From positions 1-14,649 of the forward strand of contig CAMJRV010000019.1 in NCBI GenBank assembly GCA_946408315.1: DNA of 14,649 nucleotides, given 5' to 3'. Made by a program: the position numbers and the translations under genes. Under the pieces are notes generated by a model that was given only the letters and a program-made list of their open reading frames with translations, was not told the origin of the DNA and did not search any database. Of the stretch, positions 1 to 5,751 are shown piece after piece (the stretch's first letter is position 1; each line of letters starts with the position of its first letter). This DNA is from an uncultured Bacillota bacterium (GTDB taxonomy: Bacteria; Bacillota; Clostridia; Peptostreptococcales; Anaerovoracaceae).

Positions 1-49
1 GGGTAAGACCGAGCAGGGATTCCGGTGAAATTGTAGCTAATTGATTCAT
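1..49 (-). CDS. 5' end of an unidentified minus-strand gene (cut by window edge)
   Basis: An ATG on the minus strand at 49-47 opens a reading frame that runs without a stop to the window edge and encodes 16 residues, MNQLATISPESLLGLT. A strong ribosome binding site, AAGGGGGTG, lies about 9 nt upstream of this ATG (plus-strand complement near 60-67), which is the main reason to believe the start. The fragment is too short to assign a family. It is transcribed away from the phosphate permease gene, so the two share the intergenic region 50-284. Confidence 0.45.
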   Translation of the reverse strand, partial: MNQLATISPESLLGLT

Positions 50-144
50 AATGGAATTCACCCCCTTAAAAAAGGATATTCAGACAAGCCTGACGATATG
101 ACCCAGGGATCTCTTTTCCCATCAAATATTTCAATTCTTTTTTC

Positions 145-186
145 TTCGACAATTTTATTGTAATGCTGTCGAATAGATGCTATTAT
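145..186 (+). promoter_or_regulatory. Putative promoter of the phosphate permease gene with overlapping inverted repeat
   Basis: TTGTAA (158-163) and TATTAT (181-186) are separated by 17 nt and fit a sigma-A type promoter (4/6 and 5/6 matches). A perfect 7-bp inverted repeat, TTCGACA (145-151) and TGTCGAA (167-173), straddles the -35 region and could be an operator. It lies between two divergent genes and might serve either one. No known Pho-box pattern was recognised. Confidence 0.4.
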
Positions 187-284
187 GATACCGTTTGCTA
201 AAAATAAGATGTGATCTTTTCGGCGCATAACGGCAAAACTATTGAGAAAAGGACCTGATATTCGGGGAGGAGTGGTATCGAAGC

Positions 285-1301
285 ATGGTTGGAGGGATCA
301 GTTTAGGTTTAATCGCAGTCATCCTGTTGGCGCTGATATTTGAATTTATTAACGGTTTTCACGATACGGCCAACGCGATCGCAACTTCGGTATCAACGCG
401 GGTAATGACCCCGGCTGTCGCGATTGCTTTAACCTCGATTATGAATTTTCTGGGCGCCTTGTCCAGCGACAGGGTGGCCAAAACGATCTATAAAGGGCTT
501 ATCCACGGGAGCGTAGCGCAATACGTCATCGTCGCGGCCTTGCTCGCAGCGATTACCTGGAATCTGATTACCTGGTATTTCGGGATTCCGAGCAGTTCTT
601 CCCACGCTTTGATCGGCGGCCTGGTGGGGGCTTCCATCGTTTACGCGGCAAGTTTTCAGAAAGTAATCTGGTCAGAAGGGATCAGCGGAGGCGTTGTAGG
701 AAAGGTTTTGATTCCTTTGATTACCTCTCCGGTTTTGGGCTTAATCACAGGATTTCTGATCATGTCGCTGTTTTACAAGTTGTTTGCCTCTCTTTCAAAC
801 GCGCTGGTGAACAGGCTGTTTTCCAGGCTGCAGATCTTATCCGCGGCATTGATAGCCTACTCTCACGGAAACAATGATGCGCAGAAGACCATGGGAATCA
901 TTACCCTCGCCCTGATTAACGCGGGGATGTTAGGAAAAGACAGCGGAGTCCCCTGGGAGGTCAAACTTGCCTGTGCGAGCGTAATTGCGGTCGGAACATC
1001 GGTCGGAGGCCGAAGAATTATCAAAACGATGGGAATGGGTCTAACAAAATTAAAACCGATCGGAGGCTTTGCCGCACAAACGGCTGCCGCCCTCGTGATC
1101 GAAGGCGCTTCCTCAATCGGCGCTCCCGTCAGCACAACCCATGTCATATCAACAGCGATCATGGGAGTCGGCTCGGCAAAAAGAGTCTCTTCAGTGAAAT
1201 GGATCCTCGCAAGAGACATCGTGCGGGCCTGGGTTCTGACAATCCCCGTTACCGCATTTCTGGGCGCTGTTTTCTCGCTTATTTTTAAATTATTTGCCTG
1301 A
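285..1301 (+). CDS. PiT-family inorganic phosphate permease
   Basis: This 338-residue integral membrane protein belongs to the PiT (PF01384) family, which imports inorganic phosphate, probably as a metal-phosphate complex, driven by the ion gradient. Both family signature repeats are visible: GFHDTANAIATS at about residues 24-35 in the N-terminal half, and the matching SHGNNDAQKTMG at about 193-204 in the C-terminal half. Two further paired motifs are GIPSSSSHALIGGL (100-113) and APVSTTHVISTA (280-291), showing the inverted internal duplication typical of the family. About ten hydrophobic segments are apparent. The length fits the short bacterial form. GGGGAGGAG (264-272) lies 12 nt upstream of the ATG, a slightly long spacing. 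No PhoU-like (DUF47) partner gene, which often accompanies such permeases, is adjacent in this window. No convincing terminator follows before the tRNA promoter. Confidence 0.93.
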   Translation: MVGGISLGLIAVILLALIFEFINGFHDTANAIATSVSTRVMTPAVAIALTSIMNFLGALSSDRVAKTIYKGLIHGSVAQYVIVAALLAAITWNLITWYFGIPSSSSHALIGGLVGASIVYAASFQKVIWSEGISGGVVGKVLIPLITSPVLGLITGFLIMSLFYKLFASLSNALVNRLFSRLQILSAALIAYSHGNNDAQKTMGIITLALINAGMLGKDSGVPWEVKLACASVIAVGTSVGGRRIIKTMGMGLTKLKPIGGFAAQTAAALVIEGASSIGAPVSTTHVISTAIMGVGSAKRVSSVKWILARDIVRAWVLTIPVTAFLGAVFSLIFKLFA

Positions 1302-1401
1302 TACGTTCGCCGAAACACCTGCAATTCGCTGATTTTCACAGACCTGCCGCGATATGGAGGTTTATGGAAGTTCAGAGCAGTTATTTTTTCTAAAATTAGT
1401 C

Positions 1402-1430
1402 TTGACAAGCCTATTCGCAACTGTTAGACT
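1402..1430 (+). promoter_or_regulatory. Promoter of tRNA-Lys
   Basis: A consensus TTGACA -35 box (1402-1407) is followed after exactly 17 nt by TAGACT (1425-1430), 4/6 to the -10 consensus. Transcription would begin about 40 nt before the mature tRNA, as expected for a tRNA with a short 5' leader. Confidence 0.65.
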
Positions 1431-1478
1431 ATAAAAGTGCCAAAACGCAATACAACGTGCGGATCGGCGAAAAAATAT

Positions 1479-1554
1479 GCTTCATTAGCTCAGTTGGTAG
1501 AGCACCTGACTCTTAATCAGGGTGTCCGCGGTTCGAGCCCGCGATGGAGTACCA
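1479..1554 (+). tRNA. tRNA-Lys, anticodon CTT
   Basis: A complete 76-nt cloverleaf with encoded CCA can be folded by eye. The acceptor stem is 1479-1485 with 1544-1550, the D stem GCTC/GAGC is 1488-1491 with 1500-1503, the anticodon stem CCTGA/TCAGG is 1505-1509 with 1517-1521, the anticodon CTT is at 1512-1514, and the T stem CGCGG/CCGCG is 1527-1531 with 1539-1543. The discriminator is A1551 and CCA is 1552-1554. CTT reads lysine AAG codons. The acceptor stem carries two G-U pairs, one of them at the first pair G1-U72, which is somewhat unusual. Pieces of this tRNA recur nearby at 1739-1749, 1925-1943 and 2492-2508. Confidence 0.95.
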
Positions 1555-1558
1555 ATAA

Positions 1559-1594
1559 AAAAATACAGTACCGAAAGGTGCTGTATTTTTTTAT
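1559..1594 (+). terminator. Intrinsic terminator of tRNA-Lys
   Basis: AAATACAGTACC and GGTGCTGTATTT form a 12-bp stem with one T-G wobble, closed by a GAAA tetraloop, and are followed by a run of T. It begins only a few bases after the CCA end, so it terminates a monocistronic tRNA transcript. Confidence 0.85.
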
Positions 1595-1643
1595 TTATAT
1601 CACATTGAGCGGGCGAGAATCGGAAACGGCGCGAGCGTCGTGA

Positions 1644-1709
1644 GAAAGTCCTGCGGACTTTCGAGCCGCGAGCGGTCCGAGCCTGCTGAAAGAGCAGGCG
1701 ACGGACTGC
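1644..1709 (+). repeat. Double-hairpin intergenic element with a T-arm-like 15-mer
   Basis: A perfect 8-bp hairpin (GAAAGTCC 1644-1651, loop TGC, GGACTTTC 1655-1662) is followed by a second stem. That stem pairs 1672-1679 with 1702-1709 (one G-T pair) and 1681-1687 with 1693-1699, around a GAAAG loop. The 15-mer GCGGTCCGAGCCTGC at 1672-1686 differs by one base from 2494-2508, which itself differs by one base from the tRNA T arm at 1528-1542. At 2474-2508 a similar hairpin plus 15-mer arrangement recurs, so this looks like one member of a dispersed repeat family. Function is unknown. Confidence 0.5.
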
Positions 1710-1738
1710 AGATTTTGCCGACAGGTAAAAGATGCAAA

Positions 1739-1776
1739 GCCCGCGATGGCGAAAGGTGCTGTATTTTTTTATTTAT
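1739..1776 (+). repeat. Partial duplication of tRNA-Lys 3' end and terminator
   Basis: Bases 1739-1749 are identical to tRNA positions 1537-1547, and 1750-1776 are identical to 1572-1598, the right arm and T tract of the tRNA terminator. The 24 bases between these two blocks in the original are missing. The left terminator arm is therefore lost and this copy should not terminate on its own. It records a local duplication or insertion event. Confidence 0.75.
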
Positions 1777-1840
1777 TCTGTATTGATGGGGCTGAACCGC
1801 GGACAGATGGGGTTATGGGGAAGGCACTTCCCCGTTTAGA

Positions 1841-1883
1841 GTATATCGCCTTTAGGCTATGGGGTTTAAATCGGGCGATATAC
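1841..1883. repeat. Inverted repeat, 10-bp arms
   Basis: GTATATCGCC (1841-1850) and GGCGATATAC (1874-1883) are perfect inverted repeats around a 23-nt loop. A second perfect hairpin just upstream pairs GGGGAAG (1817-1823) with CTTCCCC (1827-1833) over a GCA loop. There is no T tract, so these are not simple terminators. The pair could be part of a structured RNA or an element end. Confidence 0.45.
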
Positions 1884-1924
1884 GGACCACCGCTCCGGGG
1901 GTGACAGACAAGGAAAGCCATGCG

Positions 1925-1943
1925 AGAGCACCTGATTAAGAGT
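1925..1943. repeat. Fold-back copy of tRNA-Lys anticodon arm
   Basis: AGAGCACCTGA (1925-1935) matches tRNA positions 1499-1509 on the plus strand, while 1931-1943 read on the minus strand gives ACTCTTAATCAGG, identical to tRNA 1509-1521. The two matches share the symmetric anticodon stem CCTGA, so this copy has the D-arm flank but an inverted anticodon loop. Tyrosine recombinases often use tRNA anticodon arms as attachment sites, so a rearranged att remnant is plausible but unproven. Confidence 0.45.
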
Positions 1944-1951
1944 TGCGATAT

Positions 1952-1980
1952 TTGTAAGGGACGCGGTGTTTCTACATAAT
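1952..1980 (+). promoter_or_regulatory. Possible promoter of the small toxin-like gene
   Basis: TTGTAA (1952-1957), 17 nt, CATAAT (1975-1980) is a plausible sigma-A promoter (4/6 and 5/6 matches) giving a 5' leader of about 105 nt before the ATG at 2093. A TATAAT at 1982-1987 and an extended -10-like TGCTAAAGT at 2024-2032 are competing candidates, and the latter would start transcription near the 2039 inverted repeat. Confidence 0.35.
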
Positions 1981-2092
1981 ATATAATTATTGGGAAAAAT
2001 AGGGTGATTTTCTTTTCCCTTTATGCTAAAGTTAATTCAGGTGCTATCTGGGACACGGTAGGCGGTTAGCCCCCGCAAGGGGGGTGATGCGT

Positions 2093-2176
2093 ATGTCCAC
2101 AGCGGAGACAATAGCCTTTATGGCTTTTATCCTGCAAGTTGTGTTTATTACATACATGATCACAAAAAAGAAATAA
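2093..2176 (+). CDS. Candidate type I toxin: 27-residue Hol-Tox/TxpA-like membrane peptide
   Basis: A 27-codon frame encodes MSTAETIAFMAFILQ, then a hydrophobic stretch, and ends TYMITKKK. The M-S/T-x-x-E-T/S start, a single predicted membrane helix (about residues 7-23) and a lysine tail are the features of the putative holin-like toxin / TxpA-BsrG group, small peptides that disturb the membrane and are silenced by an antisense RNA. GGGGGG (2079-2084) lies 8 nt before ATG 2093; in-frame GTG 2084 and ATG 2087 are too close to this site. The ribosome binding site is buried in a C5/G5 hairpin with a GCAA loop, as is common in type I toxin mRNAs. A convergent antisense RNA gene overlaps the 3' end. 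Family assignment rests on pattern recognition only. Confidence 0.68.
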   Translation: MSTAETIAFMAFILQVVFITYMITKKK

Positions 2177-2254
2177 CCGCCCTGTCCTCGAAAACAAGCG
2201 GTTATTCGTAACTGTCCATATTCGGGGCTAACCGTTTGCCGATAGCACCTCTTT
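2163..2254 (-). ncRNA. Candidate antisense antitoxin RNA
   Basis: A minus-strand transcription unit of about 90 nt is bounded by a promoter at 2261-2289 and an intrinsic terminator at 2165-2206. It would run convergently into the toxin-like gene, fully complementary to the toxin mRNA 3' region and the last codons. Its first 30 nt repeat the two segments AGGTGCTATC and CGGTTAGCCCC of the toxin mRNA leader instead of complementing them, because the repeats are inverted in the DNA. Its CCCC segment could also pair with the G-rich toxin ribosome binding site. The 5' end is inferred from the promoter and is approximate. Confidence 0.6.
2165..2206 (-). terminator. Intrinsic terminator of the antisense RNA (minus strand)
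   Basis: AATAACCGC (2172-2180) and GCGGTTATT (2198-2206) form a perfect 9-bp stem with a 17-nt loop. On the minus strand the stem is followed by TTTCTTTTTT-like sequence (complement of 2164-2173), while on the plus strand no T tract follows. It is therefore oriented to end a minus-strand transcript. The toxin stop codon lies inside the stem. Confidence 0.75.
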
Positions 2255-2260
2255 GCATTT

Positions 2261-2289
2261 ATATTAGCATTTAAAATATATTATGTCAA
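2261..2289 (-). promoter_or_regulatory. Promoter of the antisense RNA (minus strand)
   Basis: Read on the minus strand, a perfect TTGACA (complement of 2284-2289) is separated by 17 nt from TAATAT (complement of 2261-2266). This is the strongest promoter-like sequence in the intergenic region and fits the usual pattern of a strong antitoxin promoter. Start of transcription is expected near 2254. Confidence 0.7.
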
Positions 2290-2836
2290 ATTTTATAGAC
2301 AACGCTTTTTTCCTATTTCCTTAGCAAGGTCTTCTTGCTACTGCATTGATGAATATACAAGGCATGGGCAGGTCAATATTTATAAGATATTCATGGAGAG
2401 CCACTGACGTATACAAAAAAAAATTAATGGCAAAAACAGAAAAACCACAACCGTTGAAAGCAGCCCCTCGGAAAGTGCGTCAGCACTCTGCCCGCGGTTC
2501 GAGCCTGCATCCGAATTGATCAAATCCTATACCAAAAAATACTGAATTATTATAGCAAAAAACTTTTTGGCAAAGGTTCTAATTGCAAAATTGAGCCTAT
2601 TTCCATCAAAAAAATAGATAAGTGAGGACCTTGCAGCGTGCATTGGCTTGCAGAAACCTTTCCACAAGCATCGATCAATTCCCCTGAAAACCGCAGATTA
2701 CTTTTTTCTTCGACTGCTGTATCTCCATACGGCGGTCGAATTTTGTTTATTTTTCGTTGATTAACTGACCATATAATAATATGAATAGTACAACCGGTAG
2801 CTTGAAAATCTAAAATTTTAAGGAGGATGATAGAAT
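2290..2836. other. AT-rich gene-free region before the SLH gene
   Basis: No gene with credible support was found. The region holds a small perfect hairpin (TAGCAAG 2322-2328, CTTGCTA 2334-2340) and the second copy of the hairpin plus T-arm-like 15-mer (2474-2508). It ends in an AT-rich leader with a possible promoter for the SLH gene, TTGATT (2757-2762), 17 nt, TATGAA (2780-2785), or an alternative -10 TATAAT at 2772-2777. I did not recognise a riboswitch in the leader. Confidence 0.45.
2474..2508 (+). repeat. Second copy of hairpin plus T-arm-like 15-mer
   Basis: A small hairpin (AGTGC 2474-2478, loop GTCA, GCACT 2483-2487) is followed by CCGCGGTTCGAGCC at 2492-2505, identical to tRNA-Lys positions 1526-1539. 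The 15-mer at 2494-2508 differs by one base from 1672-1686. A nearby stretch, 2528-2544, loosely resembles the sequence right after the tRNA CCA. It may mark the far edge of the accessory segment that starts at the tRNA. Confidence 0.45.
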
Positions 2837-5638
2837 ATGAAAACACATAAAAAGCGGCTTTTGTCGCTGCTACTGCTCGTCTGCATGATATGTACCATGC
2901 AAGCGGGTATGAGTTTTACGGCGTTTGCAGTTGGTGAAACTTTTACGCCAAGTGGAACAAGACAGGATATTTCACCCACAGTAACATTTGATAAGGACGG
3001 ATTTGCGACTATTACAAACGTTCCAGTTATTCCAGATGGATATACATTGATGTATGTTGTGGATTTCGGAGACTGTGGAGACTTTACAAATATAGATGCT
3101 ATGGGTGAAACATGCACGCCATTAAGTGACGACGACGACTATAGTTTGTGGTATATAGACGATGGCAATTATACGGCACGTGATATCTATTCCGAAGGCT
3201 CCAAAATAGACATTAGTAGTGGACATAAAAGTTTACTGCTGACTGTAGTACGCTATGAGGTCTATCCTGGCATCCCGGGCAATCAGTATTATATATACGG
3301 AGCATATCTTTGTGCAATCCCGCAGAAAATCACCTACAATCTGAACGGCGGAAATATTGGTGGCGATATCACCGCTAAAACGGAGTATTTGTTAAATGGC
3401 GATACATTGGCAACTACTTTTAATGCACCAACAAAAGATGGGTATTTATTTAAGGGCTGGTATACAGCAGGTACTGGCGGCAGCAAGGTGACATCTGCAA
3501 CCACTTCATCAGCCACCTACTATGCACAGTGGGAAGATAAACTGCCGATAAACAATACAGCCGGTACCGCAACCGTTGCCTATGCCGGAACGGAGATCGA
3601 TCTTACCGCCGTATCCGGATTGTTTACGGTGGATGCAGGCGCTGGCGCACAAACCTTTACGATAGAGGGCGGCACCGGAGCAGGAACCATTTCAGATAAC
3701 CTCCTTACGGTCACCGAAGCCGGAACCATAGAAATTGGCCTTAGAACAGCGGAAACAGCTACGCATCAGGCCGGTGCAAAAATAACCGCCATGATTACTG
3801 TGAATAAGGGAGCTCAGAATGCCCCCACAGGGCTGGGAAAAACCGATGCAGGCAGCTATGGCGGAAGCGACGGTAAAATTACCGGACTGACACCAAACAG
3901 GCTCTACGAATATAAAAAAGACGGCGGTGCTTATACGGCAGTCACCGCAGACACTTCCGGTGAAATCACCGGGCTTTCGGCAGGCAGCTATGTGGTGCGC
4001 TTTGCCGGAAACGATCTGTATGATGCCGGCTCAGATTCGCCGGAGATTATAATTGGACAGGCGGCTCCGCCGAGCAGTGCCAAGGATGTGTCAGGCGCGA
4101 CTTCTCCCGCAAATGCCACGATCAACGGCACAGCCATTACCGTCAGCGTTGCAAACAGTGTGACCAGCCAGCCTGTAAGCCTTACGGTGAGCGCAGACGC
4201 GACATGGAACCTGTACAGCGATGCCGCCTGCACACAGGAAAACGCCGCTAAAATCATGAGCCTGAGCGTGGGCGCAAATACCGCTTATGTAAAAGTGACC
4301 GCAGCGGATGGTACGACCCAGGTTTACCTGCTTACAATCACCCGTGCAAGCAGCAGCTCCAACAAGAGCTCCAGCGGCAGCGGCGGAAGCAAAATAATAC
4401 CGTCCTCCTTGCCTGCCGCAACTGTTACCGGCACGGCGCAAAATAAGGCAACCATGGACGGTCAGGGCAATGCAAGCACCACTGTAACCGATAAAAATAT
4501 TACCGATGCTATCGCCAACGCTAAGGCGGAGGCCGCCAAAAAGGGTGTGAGTGCCGGTGATATCACGGTGTCCATCAACATCTCAACGTCGAGTAATGAT
4601 GCCAACATGATTACCGTCAATCTTCCCATGACCACACAGCAGCAGGTTATCAGTAACAAGCTTGCCGGGGTGGAACTGGCGATTGACCGCCCGGACATCG
4701 TTATAGGGCTGAACAATGCGGCGATTACCGAGATCAATCGGCAAGCCAATGCGGATGTGCAGCTGACTGCAACCAGAACAGACAGCACAAAGCTGAGTAC
4801 GGCAGCAAAGAACGCCATCGGCAGCCGCCCGGCCTATGACTTCAAAGCAAGCTATCAGGGTGGCAAGGGCAGTGTAACAGACTTCGGCAAAGGGTCGGTT
4901 TATGTGAGCATTCCGTACACGCCTGCTAAAAATGAAAAGACAGGGTATCTGTATGCGGCTTATGTCGACAGCAACGGCAAGGTAATCCGTGTTCCCGGTT
5001 CTGCTTATAACGCCAATACAAAGAGTCTTCATTTTACAACCAACCATTTTTCCGTATACGGCATAGGCTATGCCGATCCGACCGCTCAGTTCACAGATGT
5101 CTCATCCCATTGGGCAAAGGACTCCATTGACTATGTAGTAGGGCGCGGACTTCTGAACGGAATTTCGGAAACGGCATTTTCCCCGAATACCGCCATGACA
5201 CGTGGAATGCTCGTGACAGTTCTCGGCAGACTGGCCGATGCAGATACCAAGGCCTATACTGCAAACAGCTTTACCGATGTAAAGGCGGCTAGTGCGCTCC
5301 GTCCATATATCGAATGGGCGTACAAGAAAGGGATCATCCAAGGCATCGGCAGCCAGCAATTTGCTCCGGACCGTGCCGTCACCCGTGAAGAAATCGCGGT
5401 CATTCTTGTAAATTACACCAAGACAACTGGATATACCCTGCCCAAGATTCGAGAAGCGACAGCCTACGCAGATGCTGCCAGTATCAGCAGCACTTATAAG
5501 GCAGCGGTAAGCTCCCTGCAGCAGGCTGGAATTATGGTGGGCGGCGCCGACAACAAGTTCAACCCGAAATCCAGCGCTACACGCGGGGAGGTTTCCACCA
5601 TGCTTCACAACTATATCAAGCTGACCGTCGGCCTATGA
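2837..5638 (+). CDS. Secreted SLH-domain surface protein with InlB-type repeat
   Basis: A 933-residue exported protein probably held on the cell wall by three C-terminal SLH domains, which bind secondary cell-wall polymers. Residues 1-31 form a signal peptide (basic start, leucine-rich core, AFA cleavage motif before VGE). About 32-160 is an acidic, tyrosine-rich segment I do not recognise. About 163-232 is an InlB/Listeria-Bacteroides repeat (YNLNGG, then GYLFKGWYT and TYYAQW). About 240-505 looks like beta-sandwich or cadherin-like modules. A Ser/Gly linker at 505-519 precedes a domain to about 745 that I have seen accompanying SLH proteins. SLH units are at about 752-793 (FTDVSSHWA), 812-853 (FTDV, then TREE) and 875-918. 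AGGAGG (2821-2826) sits 10 nt before the ATG. The first 700 bases are more AT-rich than the rest, suggesting a modular origin. No catalytic domain was recognised; adhesion or structural roles are guesses. Confidence 0.88.
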   Translation: MKTHKKRLLSLLLLVCMICTMQAGMSFTAFAVGETFTPSGTRQDISPTVTFDKDGFATITNVPVIPDGYTLMYVVDFGDCGDFTNIDAMGETCTPLSDDDDYSLWYIDDGNYTARDIYSEGSKIDISSGHKSLLLTVVRYEVYPGIPGNQYYIYGAYLCAIPQKITYNLNGGNIGGDITAKTEYLLNGDTLATTFNAPTKDGYLFKGWYTAGTGGSKVTSATTSSATYYAQWEDKLPINNTAGTATVAYAGTEIDLTAVSGLFTVDAGAGAQTFTIEGGTGAGTISDNLLTVTEAGTIEIGLRTAETATHQAGAKITAMITVNKGAQNAPTGLGKTDAGSYGGSDGKITGLTPNRLYEYKKDGGAYTAVTADTSGEITGLSAGSYVVRFAGNDLYDAGSDSPEIIIGQAAPPSSAKDVSGATSPANATINGTAITVSVANSVTSQPVSLTVSADATWNLYSDAACTQENAAKIMSLSVGANTAYVKVTAADGTTQVYLLTITRASSSSNKSSSGSGGSKIIPSSLPAATVTGTAQNKATMDGQGNASTTVTDKNITDAIANAKAEAAKKGVSAGDITVSINISTSSNDANMITVNLPMTTQQQVISNKLAGVELAIDRPDIVIGLNNAAITEINRQANADVQLTATRTDSTKLSTAAKNAIGSRPAYDFKASYQGGKGSVTDFGKGSVYVSIPYTPAKNEKTGYLYAAYVDSNGKVIRVPGSAYNANTKSLHFTTNHFSVYGIGYADPTAQFTDVSSHWAKDSIDYVVGRGLLNGISETAFSPNTAMTRGMLVTVLGRLADADTKAYTANSFTDVKAASALRPYIEWAYKKGIIQGIGSQQFAPDRAVTREEIAVILVNYTKTTGYTLPKIREATAYADAASISSTYKAAVSSLQQAGIMVGGADNKFNPKSSATRGEVSTMLHNYIKLTVGL

Positions 5639-5686
5639 GGTCGATGAAAACGGCGTGAGGAAAGAAAATTAATATCTTCAGATGAC

Positions 5687-5723
5687 AACACCCTGCAGAC
5701 TTGAACAGAATCTGCAGGGTGTT
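5687..5723 (+). terminator. Intrinsic terminator of the SLH gene
   Basis: AACACCCTGCAGA (5687-5699) and TCTGCAGGGTGTT (5711-5723) form a perfect 13-bp stem with an 11-nt loop, followed by TTCTTG. It lies about 50 nt after the SLH stop codon and separates that gene from the helicase. Confidence 0.85.
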
Positions 5724-5751
5724 TCTTGATAATCCGTGAAATTTTTCGCCG

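Larger units (their letters stand above)
1600..2038. other. Gene-free structured region downstream of tRNA-Lys
   Basis: No credible gene was found here. The stretch contains several strong inverted repeats (1644-1662, 1672-1709, 1814-1833, 1841-1883), an imperfect copy of the tRNA 3' end and terminator (1739-1776), and a fold-back copy of the tRNA anticodon arm (1925-1943). The tRNA fragments and hairpins suggest remnants of an element that inserted at the tRNA, or a mobile repeat family, but no integrase or transposase is present. A possible promoter for the toxin gene downstream lies at 1952-1980. Confidence 0.5.
2039..2250. repeat. Paired long-range inverted repeats flanking the toxin-like ORF
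   Basis: Two perfect complementary pairs bracket the small gene: AGGTGCTATC (2039-2048) with GATAGCACCT (2241-2250), and CGGTTAGCCCC (2063-2073) with GGGGCTAACCG (2224-2234). In a plus-strand transcript they would bring the 5' and 3' ends together as a panhandle. The inner left arm also contributes C2070-C2073 to a local hairpin (CCCCC 2070-2074, GCAA loop, GGGGG 2079-2083) that covers the ribosome binding site, so the two structures are mutually exclusive. Confidence 0.75.

Noticed and set aside
863..1420. Minus-strand ORF of 185 codons opposite the phosphate permease
   Set aside because: A shadow of a well-supported membrane protein gene with intact family motifs on the plus strand.
1437..1643. 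Plus-strand ORF of 68 codons across the tRNA
   Set aside because: It translates the tRNA-Lys and its terminator; the SLAQLVEHLT-like string is a well-known false product of tRNA genes.
2348..2518. Possible 56-codon plus-strand ORF
   Set aside because: No Shine-Dalgarno sequence, lysine-rich random-looking product, and it runs through the T-arm-like repeat.
2541..2836. Riboswitch in the SLH leader
   Set aside because: I looked for c-di-GMP and other common leader patterns and saw none of the conserved cores.
2550..2846. Minus-strand ORF of 98 codons before the SLH gene
   Set aside because: No ribosome binding site precedes its ATG, the start lies inside the SLH gene, and the product resembles no family I know.
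4091..5608. Several long minus-strand ORFs under the SLH gene
   Set aside because: They lie opposite clear SLH and linker-domain coding sequence; their cysteine-rich, low-similarity products are typical of antisense frames.
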